A stretch of 64,000 nucleotides of DNA from NCBI RefSeq assembly GCF_029893635.1, contig NZ_JARXYR010000002.1, positions 496,001 through 560,000 of the forward strand. The letters run 5' to 3'. Origin of the DNA: Variovorax sp. TBS-050B (lineage in GTDB: Bacteria > Pseudomonadota > Gammaproteobacteria > Burkholderiales > Burkholderiaceae_C). Each line of letters opens with the position of its first letter. Within the stretch, counting starts at the first letter, position 1. The translations under genes and the position numbers were made by a program. The notes beneath the pieces were generated by a model. The model was not told the DNA's origin and made no database searches. It saw only the letters and a list, made by a program, of their open reading frames with translations. Shown here piece after piece: positions 20,384 to 30,199 of this stretch.

Positions 20384-21373
20384 TCAGATTTCGAACTGCG
20401 GCTGCAGCTCGCGGATGCGCTTGATCGCCACGCCCGCGGCGGCCGTGCGGGTCTCGACGCCGAGCTTCACGTACACCCGCTCCAGGTGCTTCTTGGCGGT
20501 GGCGGGGCTGCTGCCGAGGATCTCGCCGATGTCCTTGTTGGTCTTGCCCTTCACCACCCAGTAGAGCACCTGGGCCTCGCGCGCCGTGAGCTTGAGGCTC
20601 AGGCTCATCGCCTCGATCACCGCGGTGTCGGAGGTCTCGCGCATCACGATCATCCATTCGTCGCCGCCGTCGTCCTCGCCCGTCTGCCGGTGCAGCCGAA
20701 GGCTCAGGCTGCCCGCGCCGCGCGTGATGACGAGCGGCGGCGGCTCGGTGCCCTGCTGCCGCGCCTCGGGCGCATGGCGCCGCAGCCATTCGAGCACCAC
20801 CGCGGGCGTCTCGGGCGCGCGGGTGTCGCAATGGCGCTCGAGCAGCTCGCGCGCCAGCGCGGTCTGCCAGATCAGACGGCCTTCCGGCAGCCGCACCGTG
20901 AAGCTCGCATAGCCGAAGGCATCGAGCGCATTGCGCGCCTGGCCGGCCTGCCGCGCGGCCTGCCGTGCACGCCGGGCGCCCTGCAGGTGCACGTTCATGC
21001 GCGCCAGCACTTCCTGCGGCTTGATCGGCTTGGTGACGTAGTCCACGCCGCCCGCTTCGAGCGCCGCGACCAGGTGCTCGGTCTCGGTGAGGCCGGTCAT
21101 GAACACGATCGGGATGTGCGCGGTCGCGGCATCGGCCTTGAGCCGGCGTGCGACCTCGAAGCCGTCGATGCCCGGCATCATCGCGTCGAGCAGCACGATG
21201 TCGGGACGCGCCTGCGCGGCGCGCTGCAGCGCCTGCTCGCCGTTGGTGGCCACCAGCACGGTATAGCCCGATTCGTCGAGCGCATCGTGCAGCACCGCGA
21301 GGTTGTCCGGCACGTCGTCGACGATCAGCACCAGGTCGGTGCCGCCCGCGATGCTTCTCGCGAGTTCGCTCAT
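20384..21373 (-). CDS. Two-component response regulator, REC plus LuxR-type HTH
   Basis: A 329-residue regulator. The receiver domain has the acidic pair D19/D20, phospho-acceptor D63 ('VLLDAMMPGIDG') and K115. The middle region (about 145-250) is a linker without an obvious family. The C-terminus is a LuxR/FixJ-type HTH ('LTAREAQVLYWVVKGKTNKDIGEILG'). Its start overlaps the stop of the giant kinase gene by four bases (ATGA), so the two are made together and it is almost certainly the kinase's output. The adjacent divergent urease operon is the most likely target, by position only. Confidence 0.92.
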   Translation of the reverse strand: MSELARSIAGGTDLVLIVDDVPDNLAVLHDALDESGYTVLVATNGEQALQRAAQARPDIVLLDAMMPGIDGFEVARRLKADAATAHIPIVFMTGLTETEHLVAALEAGGVDYVTKPIKPQEVLARMNVHLQGARRARQAARQAGQARNALDAFGYASFTVRLPEGRLIWQTALARELLERHCDTRAPETPAVVLEWLRRHAPEARQQGTEPPPLVITRGAGSLSLRLHRQTGEDDGGDEWMIVMRETSDTAVIEAMSLSLKLTAREAQVLYWVVKGKTNKDIGEILGSSPATAKKHLERVYVKLGVETRTAAAGVAIKRIRELQPQFEI

Positions 21374-24300
21374 GGCGCCACGCCCGGTGCGCAATCGATC
21401 TTCTCGAACGCGAACTGCCGCGCGAGCACGCGCTGCGCTTCGGTCCATGCGCGGCAGTCGGGCTCTTCGATGTCGATGGCGTCGAGTGCGTTCATGATGC
21501 CGCGGAAGTATCCCAGGCTCACGGCCTCGCCGAGCGCGCGCAGGCGCTCGGGCGAGGGCGGCCGCAGCGCAGGCGCGCTGGAAGCCGCCGGCGCCGGCTG
21601 CGCCGCGGCCTCGGTCCATTGCAGGCGGAGGCGGCGTTCGAGCCAGTCGAGCAGCTCGCTGTGGCGCACCGGCTTGACGAGGAAGTCCTCGGCCGCGATG
21701 CCGACGTCGTTCTCCAGCCCCTTGTCGAAGGCATTGGCCGAGACGATCGCCACCGGCGCATCGACCAGCCCCAGCCGGCGCGCGCGGCGGATCGTCTCCC
21801 AGCCGTCGATGCCCGGCATGGCCAGGTCGACCAGCATCGCGTCGGGCCGGTAGCCGGCCGCGATCAGGTCGAGCGCATCGTGCCCGCTGGCGGCGCTGCG
21901 CAGCTCGAAGCCGAGCGGTGCGAGCACATGGCCCAGCAGTTCGCGGTCGGCTTCCTCGTTGTCGACCACCAGCAGCCGCCGGCGCGGGCCCTCGTAGCCG
22001 CGCCGCGCACGCTGCGCCGGCGCCGGCCGGCCCGCGGCGGTACCGGCCGCGCCGTGCAGGCGCGGCAGGAACAGCCGCACGCAGAACAGCGAACCCTCGC
22101 CCGGCGTGCTGCGCACCTTCATCTCGCCGCCCATCAGGTCGGTCAGCATCTTCGCGATCGTGAGGCCCAGGCCCGCGCCGGGCGTGGAAGCCGCGGCCGC
22201 GCCGCCGCGCGCGAAGGGTTCGAAGATGCGCTCGATGTCCTCAGCCGTCATGCCGGGACCCGTGTCCTCGATCTCGACGGAGGCGAACTCGCGCGCATAC
22301 GAGAGCCGCAGCGTCACCTCGCCCGCCGCCGTGAACTTGATCGCGTTGCCCAGCAGGTTGATCAGGATCTGGCACACCCGCTTCTCGTCCGCGCGCACCA
22401 CCTCGGGCAGCGCGCCCGCGGCCTCGAAGCGAAAGCGCAGCCCCTTCTCGGCCGCCTGCAGTTCGAACATGTCGGCCAGCTCGCGCATGGTGTCGGCGAA
22501 GCGCATCGGCCGCGCATCGAGCGTGAGCTTGCCGGCCTCGATGTGGGCGATGGCCAGCGTGCCCTCGATCAGCGACAGCAGGTGCTCGCCGCCGCGTTTG
22601 ATCACCGCCACCGCCTGGCGCCGGTGCGGCGGCACCGAGGCGTCCTCGCCCATCAGCTGCGCATAGCCGAGGATGCTGTTGAGCGGCGTGCGCAGCTCGT
22701 GGCTGATCGCGCTGATGTAGCGGCTCTTGGCCTGGTTGGCCTGGTCGGCGGCGCGGCGGGCCTCGTCGGCCGCGAGCTTGGCCTGCTCGGCGACCTCGCG
22801 CGCCTCGTCGGCCGTCTGCTTGGCCGACTGCAGCGCCTGGTCGGTGGCGCGGTGCAGTTCGATCTCGCGCATCAGTAGGTGGGTCTGACGGTTCGATTCC
22901 TCCTGCGCCACCTTGCGGCTCTGGTGCGCGAGCACCAGCCACCAGGCCACCACGCCCGCGATCACGAGCAGCGCCATGTAGGCCTTGAGGAAGCCCGAAC
23001 GCAGCGAGGCCATCTGCGACACGCTGTCCTCCAGCGCGCGCAGCTCCTGCTGGTAGAGCACGCCGAACACCGCCGCGAGCACCGGCACCACGATCAGCAT
23101 CAGCAGCAGGAAGTGGCCGAGGCCCGTGTCGAGGTAGCGCCAGCTGATGCGCGGCAGCAGCCAGCGCAGCGCCGACGACCACTGCGCGGACAGCGAAGCG
23201 TGCGGCTTGCAGAGGTCGCCGCAGCGCGCGTCGAGCGTGCAGCACAGCGAGCAGATCGTGCCCTGGTAGGCCGGGCAGTGGGCCATGTCGGGGCCCTCGT
23301 ACTCGCGCTCGCAGATCACGCAGCGCTGCACCGCAAGGCGCCGGTAGCCGCCCTGGTCCGCCGCCCCGACGACGCGCGCCCAGCGCACCGCGCGCGCACC
23401 GCCGCCGGCCGCCTCGCGCGCCAGGTAGTACTTGCCGCCCGTGGCCCAGGCCAGCAGCGGCGACACCACCAGCGCCGTGCCGAGCGCGATCAGCGCCGAG
23501 AAGGCCTGCGCGAGCGGCCCGAACACGCCGAGGTGCGCGGTGATCGACAGCAGCGAGGCCAGCGCCATCGCGCCCACGCCCACCGGGTTGATGTCCCAGA
23601 GATGGGCGCGCTTGAACTCGATGCCCGGCGGCGAAAGGCCCAGCGGCTTGTTGATGACCAGATCGGCCACCACCGCCATCATCCAGGCGATGGCGATGTT
23701 GGCGAACAACCCGAGCACGTCGCCGAGCGCCTCGAACACGTTCATCTCCATCAGCATGAAGGCGATCAGCGCGTTGAACACCACCCACACCACCCGGCCC
23801 GGATGGCTGTGCGCCACGCGCGAGAAGAAGTTGCTCCACGCGAGCGAGCCCGCATAGGCGTTGGTCACGTTGATCTTGAGCTGCGAGATCACCACGAACA
23901 GCGCGGTCGCGGCCACCGCCCAGCCGTACTGCGGGAACACGTACTCGTAGGCGGCAAGGTACATCTGGTTCGGATCGACCGCGCGCTCCACCGGCACCAT
24001 GTGCGTGATCGCGAGGTAGGCCAGCAGCGCGCCGCCGAGCATCTTGAGCACGCCCAGCACCACCCAGCCCGGCCCGCCCGCCAGCACGCCGGCCCACCAG
24101 CGGCGCCGGTTCGCGGCCGTGCGCGCGGGCATGAAGCGCAGGTAGTCGGCCTGCTCGCCCATCTGCGTGATGAGCGCGATGCCGACCGTGAGCGCCGCGC
24201 CAAACAGGTGCAGATCGAAACCCTTGCCGCCCGATCGCGCGCCGTTGTAGTGCACGATGCCCGCGAACGCACCAGGATCGCGCACCAGCACGAAGACGAA

Positions 24301-24912
24301 GGGCACCACCAGCATCACCAGCCAGAGCGGCTGCGTCCACAGCTGCAGCCGGCTGATCGCGGAGACGCCGTGCGTGACGAGCGGAATCACCACCAGCGCG
24401 CAGACCAGGTAGCCCCACACGGGCGGCACGCCGAGCGCCAGCTCGAGCGCATAGGCCATCACCGCGGCCTCGAGCGCGAAGAAGATGAAGGTGAAGGAGG
24501 CGTAGATCAGCGAGGTCAGCGTCGAGCCGATGTAGCCGAAGCCCGCGCCGCGCGTGAGCAGGTCCATGTCGACGCCGTAGCGCGCGGCGTACACGCTGAT
24601 CGGCAGGCCCGCGAGGAAGATGATCAGCCCGGTGGCGACGATGGCCCAGAAGGCATTGGCGAAGCCGTACTGCACCAGCAGCGTCGCGCCCACGGCCTCG
24701 AGGATCAGGAACGAGGCCGCGCCGAAGGCCGTGTTGCCCACGCGCCATTCGGACCATTTGCGAAAGCGCTGCGGCGTGTAGCGCAGCGCGTAGTCCTCGA
24801 GCGTCTCGCTCGCGACCCAGCTGTTGTAGTCGCGCCGCACCTTGACGATGCGCTGCGGCGCTTCGGCGGTGGTGGCGGAGGTCTCGGCAGGGTTCACACC
24901 TTTTCGGTGCAT
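21370..24912 (-). CDS. NCS1 permease-fused hybrid sensor histidine kinase
   Basis: An 1180-residue receptor kinase. Residues about 25-495 look like a full 12-helix nucleobase:cation symporter-1 (NCS1) transporter ('[15 protein letters not shown]', '[12 protein letters not shown]', '[11 protein letters not shown]'). Residues 531-568 hold eight cysteines (531, 534, 546, 554, 557, 558, 564, 568), probably a metal site. Two more membrane segments (about 600-620, 643-662) and a coiled coil (670-730) lead into the kinase: H738 in 'SHELRTPLN', N box at 852-856 and D883. A C-terminal receiver has D984 and D1029, with K1080. The architecture recalls CbrA, which carries an SSS-type transporter. The response regulator overlaps it by four bases, and the urease operon is divergent 101 bases away. 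Ligand unknown; a purine, pyrimidine, allantoin or hydantoin is plausible from the NCS1 family. Confidence 0.93.
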   Translation of the reverse strand: MHRKGVNPAETSATTAEAPQRIVKVRRDYNSWVASETLEDYALRYTPQRFRKWSEWRVGNTAFGAASFLILEAVGATLLVQYGFANAFWAIVATGLIIFLAGLPISVYAARYGVDMDLLTRGAGFGYIGSTLTSLIYASFTFIFFALEAAVMAYALELALGVPPVWGYLVCALVVIPLVTHGVSAISRLQLWTQPLWLVMLVVPFVFVLVRDPGAFAGIVHYNGARSGGKGFDLHLFGAALTVGIALITQMGEQADYLRFMPARTAANRRRWWAGVLAGGPGWVVLGVLKMLGGALLAYLAITHMVPVERAVDPNQMYLAAYEYVFPQYGWAVAATALFVVISQLKINVTNAYAGSLAWSNFFSRVAHSHPGRVVWVVFNALIAFMLMEMNVFEALGDVLGLFANIAIAWMMAVVADLVINKPLGLSPPGIEFKRAHLWDINPVGVGAMALASLLSITAHLGVFGPLAQAFSALIALGTALVVSPLLAWATGGKYYLAREAAGGGARAVRWARVVGAADQGGYRRLAVQRCVICEREYEGPDMAHCPAYQGTICSLCCTLDARCGDLCKPHASLSAQWSSALRWLLPRISWRYLDTGLGHFLLLMLIVVPVLAAVFGVLYQQELRALEDSVSQMASLRSGFLKAYMALLVIAGVVAWWLVLAHQSRKVAQEESNRQTHLLMREIELHRATDQALQSAKQTADEAREVAEQAKLAADEARRAADQANQAKSRYISAISHELRTPLNSILGYAQLMGEDASVPPHRRQAVAVIKRGGEHLLSLIEGTLAIAHIEAGKLTLDARPMRFADTMRELADMFELQAAEKGLRFRFEAAGALPEVVRADEKRVCQILINLLGNAIKFTAAGEVTLRLSYAREFASVEIEDTGPGMTAEDIERIFEPFARGGAAAASTPGAGLGLTIAKMLTDLMGGEMKVRSTPGEGSLFCVRLFLPRLHGAAGTAAGRPAPAQRARRGYEGPRRRLLVVDNEEADRELLGHVLAPLGFELRSAASGHDALDLIAAGYRPDAMLVDLAMPGIDGWETIRRARRLGLVDAPVAIVSANAFDKGLENDVGIAAEDFLVKPVRHSELLDWLERRLRLQWTEAAAQPAPAASSAPALRPPSPERLRALGEAVSLGYFRGIMNALDAIDIEEPDCRAWTEAQRVLARQFAFEKIDCAPGVAP
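24895..24911. promoter_or_regulatory. NtrC-like dyad between the kinase gene and ureA
   Basis: CACACC-TTTTC-GGTGCA. The right half is the exact NtrC half-site GGTGCA, the left matches four of six positions of TGCACC, and the five-base spacing is that of the NtrC consensus. It lies about 35 bases upstream of the sigma-54 -24 box and overlaps the kinase start codon (24910-24912), so binding could both activate ureA and block the kinase gene. Inference from sequence only. Confidence 0.45.
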
Positions 24913-24945
24913 CTTTCATGCCATCCATACGCCGTTTGGCGGCGG

Positions 24946-24961
24946 CGGCACGACTGTTGCA
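24946..24961 (+). promoter_or_regulatory. Sigma-54 promoter of the urease operon
   Basis: CGGCACGACTGTTGCA matches the -24/-12 consensus TGGCACG-N4-TTGCA at every position but the first. The invariant GG (24947-24948) and GC (24959-24960) have the required spacing. Transcription would begin near 24972, about 42 bases before ureA. Sigma-54 with NtrC control of urease is known in other nitrogen-regulated proteobacteria. Confidence 0.72.
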
Positions 24962-25013
24962 AAGAAGCCGGCCTGCCCATAATGGCCGCCTTCCCGACAT
25001 CGATGCCGATCCC

Positions 25014-25316
25014 ATGGAACTGACCCCGCGCGAAAAAGACAAGCTGCTGATCTTCACCGCGGCGCTGCTGGCCGAACGCCGCAAGGCCCGCGGGCTCAAG
25101 CTCAACTACCCCGAGGCGGTCGCGCTGATCTCGGCCGCCGTGATGGAAGGCGCGCGCGACGGCAAGAGCGTGGCCGAGCTCATGAGCGAGGGCCGCGCGG
25201 TGCTCACGCGGGCCGACGTGATGGACGGCATCGCCGAGATGATCCCGGACATCCAGGTCGAGGCCACCTTTCCGGACGGCACCAAGCTGGTCACCGTCCA
25301 CCAGCCGATCGTCTGA
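25014..25316 (+). CDS. ureA: Urease subunit gamma UreA
   Basis: Smallest structural subunit (100 residues) of the nickel urease that splits urea into ammonia and carbamate. The start '[23 protein letters not shown]' is the family N-terminus, and the C-terminal '[17 protein letters not shown]' is conserved. A longer frame upstream is ruled out because it would overlap the sigma-54 promoter. It is the first gene of the operon. In related genomes ureD usually lies directly upstream; here that place is taken by the divergent kinase gene. Confidence 0.97.
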   Translation: MELTPREKDKLLIFTAALLAERRKARGLKLNYPEAVALISAAVMEGARDGKSVAELMSEGRAVLTRADVMDGIAEMIPDIQVEATFPDGTKLVTVHQPIV

Positions 25317-25346
25317 CCCCCTGATTCAGCAAGAAAGATATTTCCG

Positions 25347-25949
25347 ATGCGCCATTCCGCTTTCAGGCCTGCCGCCGCCCTCCTTGCCCTGCTGCTGCCG
25401 CTCGCAGCCGCCGCCCACACGGGTGCGGACGGCGGCACACACCACGGCTTCGCCGCCGGCTTCATGCATCCGCTCACGGGCACCGACCACCTGGCCGCGA
25501 TGGTCGCGGTCGGCCTCTGGAGCGCGCTGGCCGCGCGCCGCGCCTGGCCCGACCTGCTGTGGGCGCCGCTGGCCTTCGCGGGCATGCTGCTCGCGGGCGC
25601 CCTGATGGGGCTGACGGGCGTCCAGCTGCCGGCGGTCGAGCCGATGATCGCCGCCTCGCTGCTCGTGCTCGGCCTGCTGGTCGCCGCGCGCATCCGGCTG
25701 CCGGCCGCCGCGGCGATGGCGCTGGTCGGCGTGTTCGCGGTCTTCCATGGCCTGGCGCACGGCCACGAACTCGCGGGCGGACACGGCGCCGCGCTCACGC
25801 TGGCGGGCATGGTGACGGCCACGCTCCTGCTGCATGGCGCGGGCATCGCGCTCGGCTGGGCGCTGCGCCATGCCAACGCCTGGCTGCCGCGCGTGGCCGG
25901 CGGCGCGGTGGTGGCGCTCGGCGCCGCACTGCTCGCGCAGGCCGCTTGA
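25347..25949 (+). CDS. hupE: HupE/UreJ-family nickel permease
   Basis: A 200-residue inner-membrane protein with a signal-like first segment, the histidine motif '[12 protein letters not shown]' and a second '[10 protein letters not shown]' motif, about six further hydrophobic segments and an Ala-rich end. HupE/UreJ proteins bring nickel (sometimes cobalt) into the cell for hydrogenase or urease. It sits between ureA and ureB, a common arrangement in Burkholderiales, which supports nickel supply to urease as its job. Confidence 0.93.
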   Translation: MRHSAFRPAAALLALLLPLAAAAHTGADGGTHHGFAAGFMHPLTGTDHLAAMVAVGLWSALAARRAWPDLLWAPLAFAGMLLAGALMGLTGVQLPAVEPMIAASLLVLGLLVAARIRLPAAAAMALVGVFAVFHGLAHGHELAGGHGAALTLAGMVTATLLLHGAGIALGWALRHANAWLPRVAGGAVVALGAALLAQAA

Positions 25950-25965
25950 AGAGGCCGCGACCATC

Positions 25966-26274
25966 ATGATCCCCGGCGAACTCCTGGTCGACGAAGGCGA
26001 GCACACGCTCAACCCCGGCCGCCGCACCCTCACGCTCGTGGTGCAGAACACCGCCGACCGGCCGATCCAGGTCGGCTCGCACTACCACTTCGCCGAGACC
26101 AACGGCGCGCTCGGCTTCGACCGCGAGGCCGCGCGCGGCATGCGGCTCCACATCGCCTCCGGCGCCGCGGTGCGCTTCGAGCCCGGCCAGCAGCGCACGG
26201 TCGAGCTGGTCGACTTCTCGGGCGATCGCATCGTCTACGGCTTTCGCGGCCTCGTTCAAGGGAAATTGGAATGA
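25966..26274 (+). CDS. ureB: Urease subunit beta UreB
   Basis: A 102-residue structural subunit of urease. '[21 protein letters not shown]' and '[15 protein letters not shown]' are family hallmarks, and the last residues '[19 protein letters not shown]' are typical. The ATG at 25966 follows the hupE stop by 16 bases; the longer frame overlapping hupE is not the gene. A 111-base repeat-containing gap separates it from ureC. Confidence 0.97.
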   Translation: MIPGELLVDEGEHTLNPGRRTLTLVVQNTADRPIQVGSHYHFAETNGALGFDREAARGMRLHIASGAAVRFEPGQQRTVELVDFSGDRIVYGFRGLVQGKLE

Positions 26275-26310
26275 CCCCCAGTCTTCGCGCACTTCGTGTC
26301 GCTTCGCCAA

Positions 26311-26351
26311 CCCCCTTCCAGGGGGCGACGCCAGCGACCCGGCAAAGCCGG
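26311..26351. repeat. Double-hairpin intergenic repeat between ureB and ureC
   Basis: Two hairpins lie in the 111-base ureB-ureC gap: CCCCC-TTCCA-GGGGG (26311-26325) and CCGGC-AAA-GCCGG (26339-26351), flanked by CTTCGCGCACTTCGTGTCGC-type sequence. The layout resembles the short GC-rich palindromic repeats scattered through Variovorax genomes (recalled, not checked). It could pause transcription or stabilise mRNA inside the operon. Confidence 0.5.
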
Positions 26352-26385
26352 ATCCGCGGCATCCCACGCAAAGAGGGATGCTGAG

Positions 26386-28104
<1,719 letters not shown>

Positions 28105-28111
28105 GCCCGCC

Positions 28112-28585
28112 GTGGAACTCCGGATCCGCCTGGACGCGCTCGAGGATCCGCGCATCGCGGCTTTCCTCGCTCAGCACTTGGCCGACATGCATCGGGTCTC
28201 GCCGCCTGAAAGCGTTTTCGCACTCGATCTGTCGGAACTGCGCCGTCCCGGGGTTCGATTCTGGTCCGGCTGGATCACAAGCGGCAGCGGCGAAGCGCTG
28301 GTGGCGATGGCAGCGCTGAAGCGGCTCGACGCTGCACATGCCGAACTGAAATCCATGCGGACGGCTGAATCGGTGCGGGGCCAGGGCTTTGCCCAACGGA
28401 TGCTCGCTCACGTGCTCGATGAGGCACGTGCTCAAGGGTTCGAACGCTTGAGCCTGGAAACGGGCAACCAGCTCTTCTTCGCGCCAGCACGGGGGCTGTA
28501 CGCAAAACACGGATTCGAACCCTGCGGGCCGTTTGGCGACTATGGACCCGATCCCACCAGCTGCTTCATGACGCGGCTGCTCTGA
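28112..28585 (+). CDS. GNAT-family N-acetyltransferase
   Basis: A 157-residue acetyltransferase with the GNAT core: the acetyl-CoA motif A is 'SVRGQGFAQRMLAHVL' and motif B is 'ARGLYAKHGFEPCGPFGDYG'. The closest general match is the YsnE/PhnO-like group of small-molecule acetyltransferases, and no substrate can be named. It starts with GTG seven bases after the ureC stop and so belongs to the urease transcript. It is an accessory cargo gene at the point where the minus-strand toxin-antitoxin pair begins. Confidence 0.85.
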   Translation: MELRIRLDALEDPRIAAFLAQHLADMHRVSPPESVFALDLSELRRPGVRFWSGWITSGSGEALVAMAALKRLDAAHAELKSMRTAESVRGQGFAQRMLAHVLDEARAQGFERLSLETGNQLFFAPARGLYAKHGFEPCGPFGDYGPDPTSCFMTRLL

Positions 28586-28598
28586 CGATGGCTGATTG

Positions 28599-28997
28599 TC
28601 AGCAACGCATCAGGTGCGCGCGAATCCAATCGGCGAGTTCCTCTTCGCCCAGTTCACCCGCGGCGAGCGCCAGCGTGGTGGTCACGCAGTCCTCGTCGGT
28701 AGCCGTGAGCGTCCAGCCGTTGAGATCGAGAAAGACTTCCAGTGCGACAAACGCGGCACGCTTGTTGCCGTCCACGAACGGATGATTGCGCGCCAACCCG
28801 AAGGCATAGCTGGCCGCGAGATCGGCAGCGTCCGGTGAACCGTACAGCGCCCGATGCTGCGGCCGCGCCAGCGCCGATTCCAGCATCCCATGATCGCGTA
28901 CCCCGGCGGGACCGCCATGCTCCGCCAACTGCTCTTCGTGGGTGGCCAGAACGAGCCGTACGCTCAACCAGACCCAGTTGTCGTTCGCAGCAGTCAC
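28599..28997 (-). CDS. doc: Doc-type (Fic-fold) toxin
   Basis: A 132-residue death-on-curing family toxin. The core motif HPFVDGNKR (72-80) is complete, with H72 and the GNKR phosphate loop, so the protein should be active. Doc of phage P1 phosphorylates EF-Tu, while other Fic proteins add AMP. The GTG start at 28997 overlaps the antitoxin stop by four bases (GTGA), the usual coupling in such pairs. It is transcribed against the urease genes that surround it. Confidence 0.9.
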   Translation of the reverse strand: MTAANDNWVWLSVRLVLATHEEQLAEHGGPAGVRDHGMLESALARPQHRALYGSPDAADLAASYAFGLARNHPFVDGNKRAAFVALEVFLDLNGWTLTATDEDCVTTTLALAAGELGEEELADWIRAHLMRC

Positions 28998-29221
28998 TTC
29001 GCCAGTTCTCGCAGCACGTTGCGCCGCTTCTTCATCACACGACGTGCTGCTTCCATCTGGCGCGCAAAATCCGCGTCGTAGGGCGAGAGCAAGTAGCCGC
29101 CCGAAGCGGCCTCCGACAGGTAGACGGTGTCGCCCTTGCCGAGGTTCATCTTCGCCAGCATCTCCTTGGGCAGGATGACGCCCACCGAGTTGCCGATTTG
29201 GGTCAGTTTGAGCGCGGACAT
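28994..29221 (-). CDS. AbrB/MazE-type antitoxin
   Basis: A 75-residue protein with an N-terminal swapped-hairpin SpoVT/AbrB DNA-binding domain ('ALKLTQIGNSVGVILPKEML') and a charged C-terminal tail that should bind the toxin. It precedes doc with a four-base overlap. Such antitoxins bind their own operator; a perfect palindrome lies 19 bases upstream of its start. Confidence 0.9.
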   Translation of the reverse strand: MSALKLTQIGNSVGVILPKEMLAKMNLGKGDTVYLSEAASGGYLLSPYDADFARQMEAARRVMKKRRNVLRELAK

Positions 29222-29240
29222 GCTTCAGTTCTGCACAAGT

Positions 29241-29256
29241 TATAACGGACGTTATA
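29241..29256. promoter_or_regulatory. Palindromic operator upstream of the toxin-antitoxin pair and ureE
   Basis: TATAACG-GA-CGTTATA is a perfect 7-2-7 inverted repeat in an AT-rich patch between the divergent antitoxin gene and ureE. It fits an autoregulatory site for the AbrB-type antitoxin and contains TATAAC/TATATT stretches usable as -10 boxes on either strand. Repression here could also touch a ureE promoter. Confidence 0.55.
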
Positions 29257-29285
29257 TTAGCCAAACCATCGAAGTTCACAAGCCC

Positions 29286-29888
29286 ATGCTCACCGCCAAC
29301 AAACTCATGCCCCAGGGCCGCGGCCTCGCGCCCGTGCTGCTCAAGCGCGCGGCCACCATCGAACTCGACTGGGACGTCCGCCAGAAGAGCCGCTTCGACG
29401 CCACCGATTCGCAGGGTCGCCGCATCGGCGTGTTCCTGCCGCGCGGCACCGCCGTGCGTGGCGGGGACGTGCTGGTGGCGGAGGACGGTTCGCTGGTCCG
29501 CGTGATCGCGGCGCCGCAGCCGGTGCTGCGCATCACGCACTGCAGCGCGCACGGTACGCCGTTCGATCTGACGCGTGCGGCCTATCACCTGGGCAATCGG
29601 CATGTGCCGATCGAGCTCAAGCCCGACCACCTCAAGATCGAACCCGACCATGTGCTTGCGGACATGCTGCGTTCGATGCACCTGATCGTGGCGGCGGTGG
29701 AAGAGCCCTTCGAGCCCGAGGGCGGCGCGTATGGATCGCATGCGCATTCCCACGGCCATGGACATGACCACGCGCATGACCATGACCACGGCCACTCCCA
29801 TGGGAGCGGTTCGAAGCCGCTGGTGCTTGCGCCGGAACTGCTCGATGCGCACGACCACTCGCATGGGCATCACGATCATTCGCATTGA
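29286..29888 (+). CDS. ureE: Urease nickel metallochaperone UreE
   Basis: Cytoplasmic dimeric nickel chaperone (200 residues) that passes Ni(II) to the UreG-UreF-UreD assembly complex. The N-terminal peptide-binding domain and the metal-binding domain ('CSAHGTPFDLTRAAYHLGNRHVPIEL') are typical. The C-terminus has two very histidine-rich stretches (about 149-170 and 187-200), which can store several nickel ions. The start 'MLTANKLMPQGRG' lies 64 bases from the divergent antitoxin gene. It therefore probably has its own promoter in addition to any read-through from ureC. Confidence 0.95.
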   Translation: MLTANKLMPQGRGLAPVLLKRAATIELDWDVRQKSRFDATDSQGRRIGVFLPRGTAVRGGDVLVAEDGSLVRVIAAPQPVLRITHCSAHGTPFDLTRAAYHLGNRHVPIELKPDHLKIEPDHVLADMLRSMHLIVAAVEEPFEPEGGAYGSHAHSHGHGHDHAHDHDHGHSHGSGSKPLVLAPELLDAHDHSHGHHDHSH

Positions 29889-29941
29889 GATGGATGGGTG
29901 TGTTTTGGTGATGTGCGGTTCGGGGTGCGATCCCGTCGATG

Positions 29942-30146
29942 GGGTACCCTGCTCCGCGAATGTCCCCCGGCCTGCGGCCTCCTCCTTTATTTCGCTGCGG
30001 GAAGCCCACCATCGGCGGGACCGATCAGAGCACTGGTTGATCAGCCGCAAACCAGCTGCGTGCCCTGTGCACAGGGCACCGGGTGCTCCCCGCAGCGAAA
30101 TAAAGGAGGAGCCGAAGGCGGGGGACATTCGCGGAGGGGAGTACCC
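29942..30146. repeat. 205-bp imperfect inverted-repeat element between ureE and ureF
   Basis: Two arms of about 65 bases (29942 to about 30007 and about 30082-30146) are near-exact reverse complements. They start and end with GGGTAC/GTACCC and share GAATGTCCCCC and CCTCCTTTATTTCGCTGCGG. The roughly 75-base core holds a perfect 20-bp palindrome. No transposase is present, so it is MITE-like or a genus-specific repeat. It fills most of the 311-base ureE-ureF gap; short frames running through it are not genes. Confidence 0.8.
30060..30079. repeat. Perfect 20-bp palindrome in the core of the inverted-repeat element
   Basis: GTGCCCTGTGCACAGGGCAC reads the same on both strands. It sits just inside the right arm of the 205-bp element. 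A related CTGTGCACA sequence recurs just outside the right arm (about 30153-30161). It could be a recombinase or regulator site, or simply the tip of a cruciform. Confidence 0.7.
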
Positions 30147-30199
30147 GGTGGCCTGTGCACACGCCCTGAAGAACAGCGCACCGTAAATCGAACCCCGAT

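Noticed and set aside
21370..24912. Orthologue of CbrA
   Set aside because: CbrA carries a sodium:solute symporter (SSS) domain. The N-terminus here matches NCS1 instead, and a cysteine cluster absent from CbrA is present.
24957..24981. Sigma-70 promoter (TTGCAA ... CATAAT) for ureA
   Set aside because: The spacer is only 15 bases and the -35 overlaps the much better sigma-54 -12 box.
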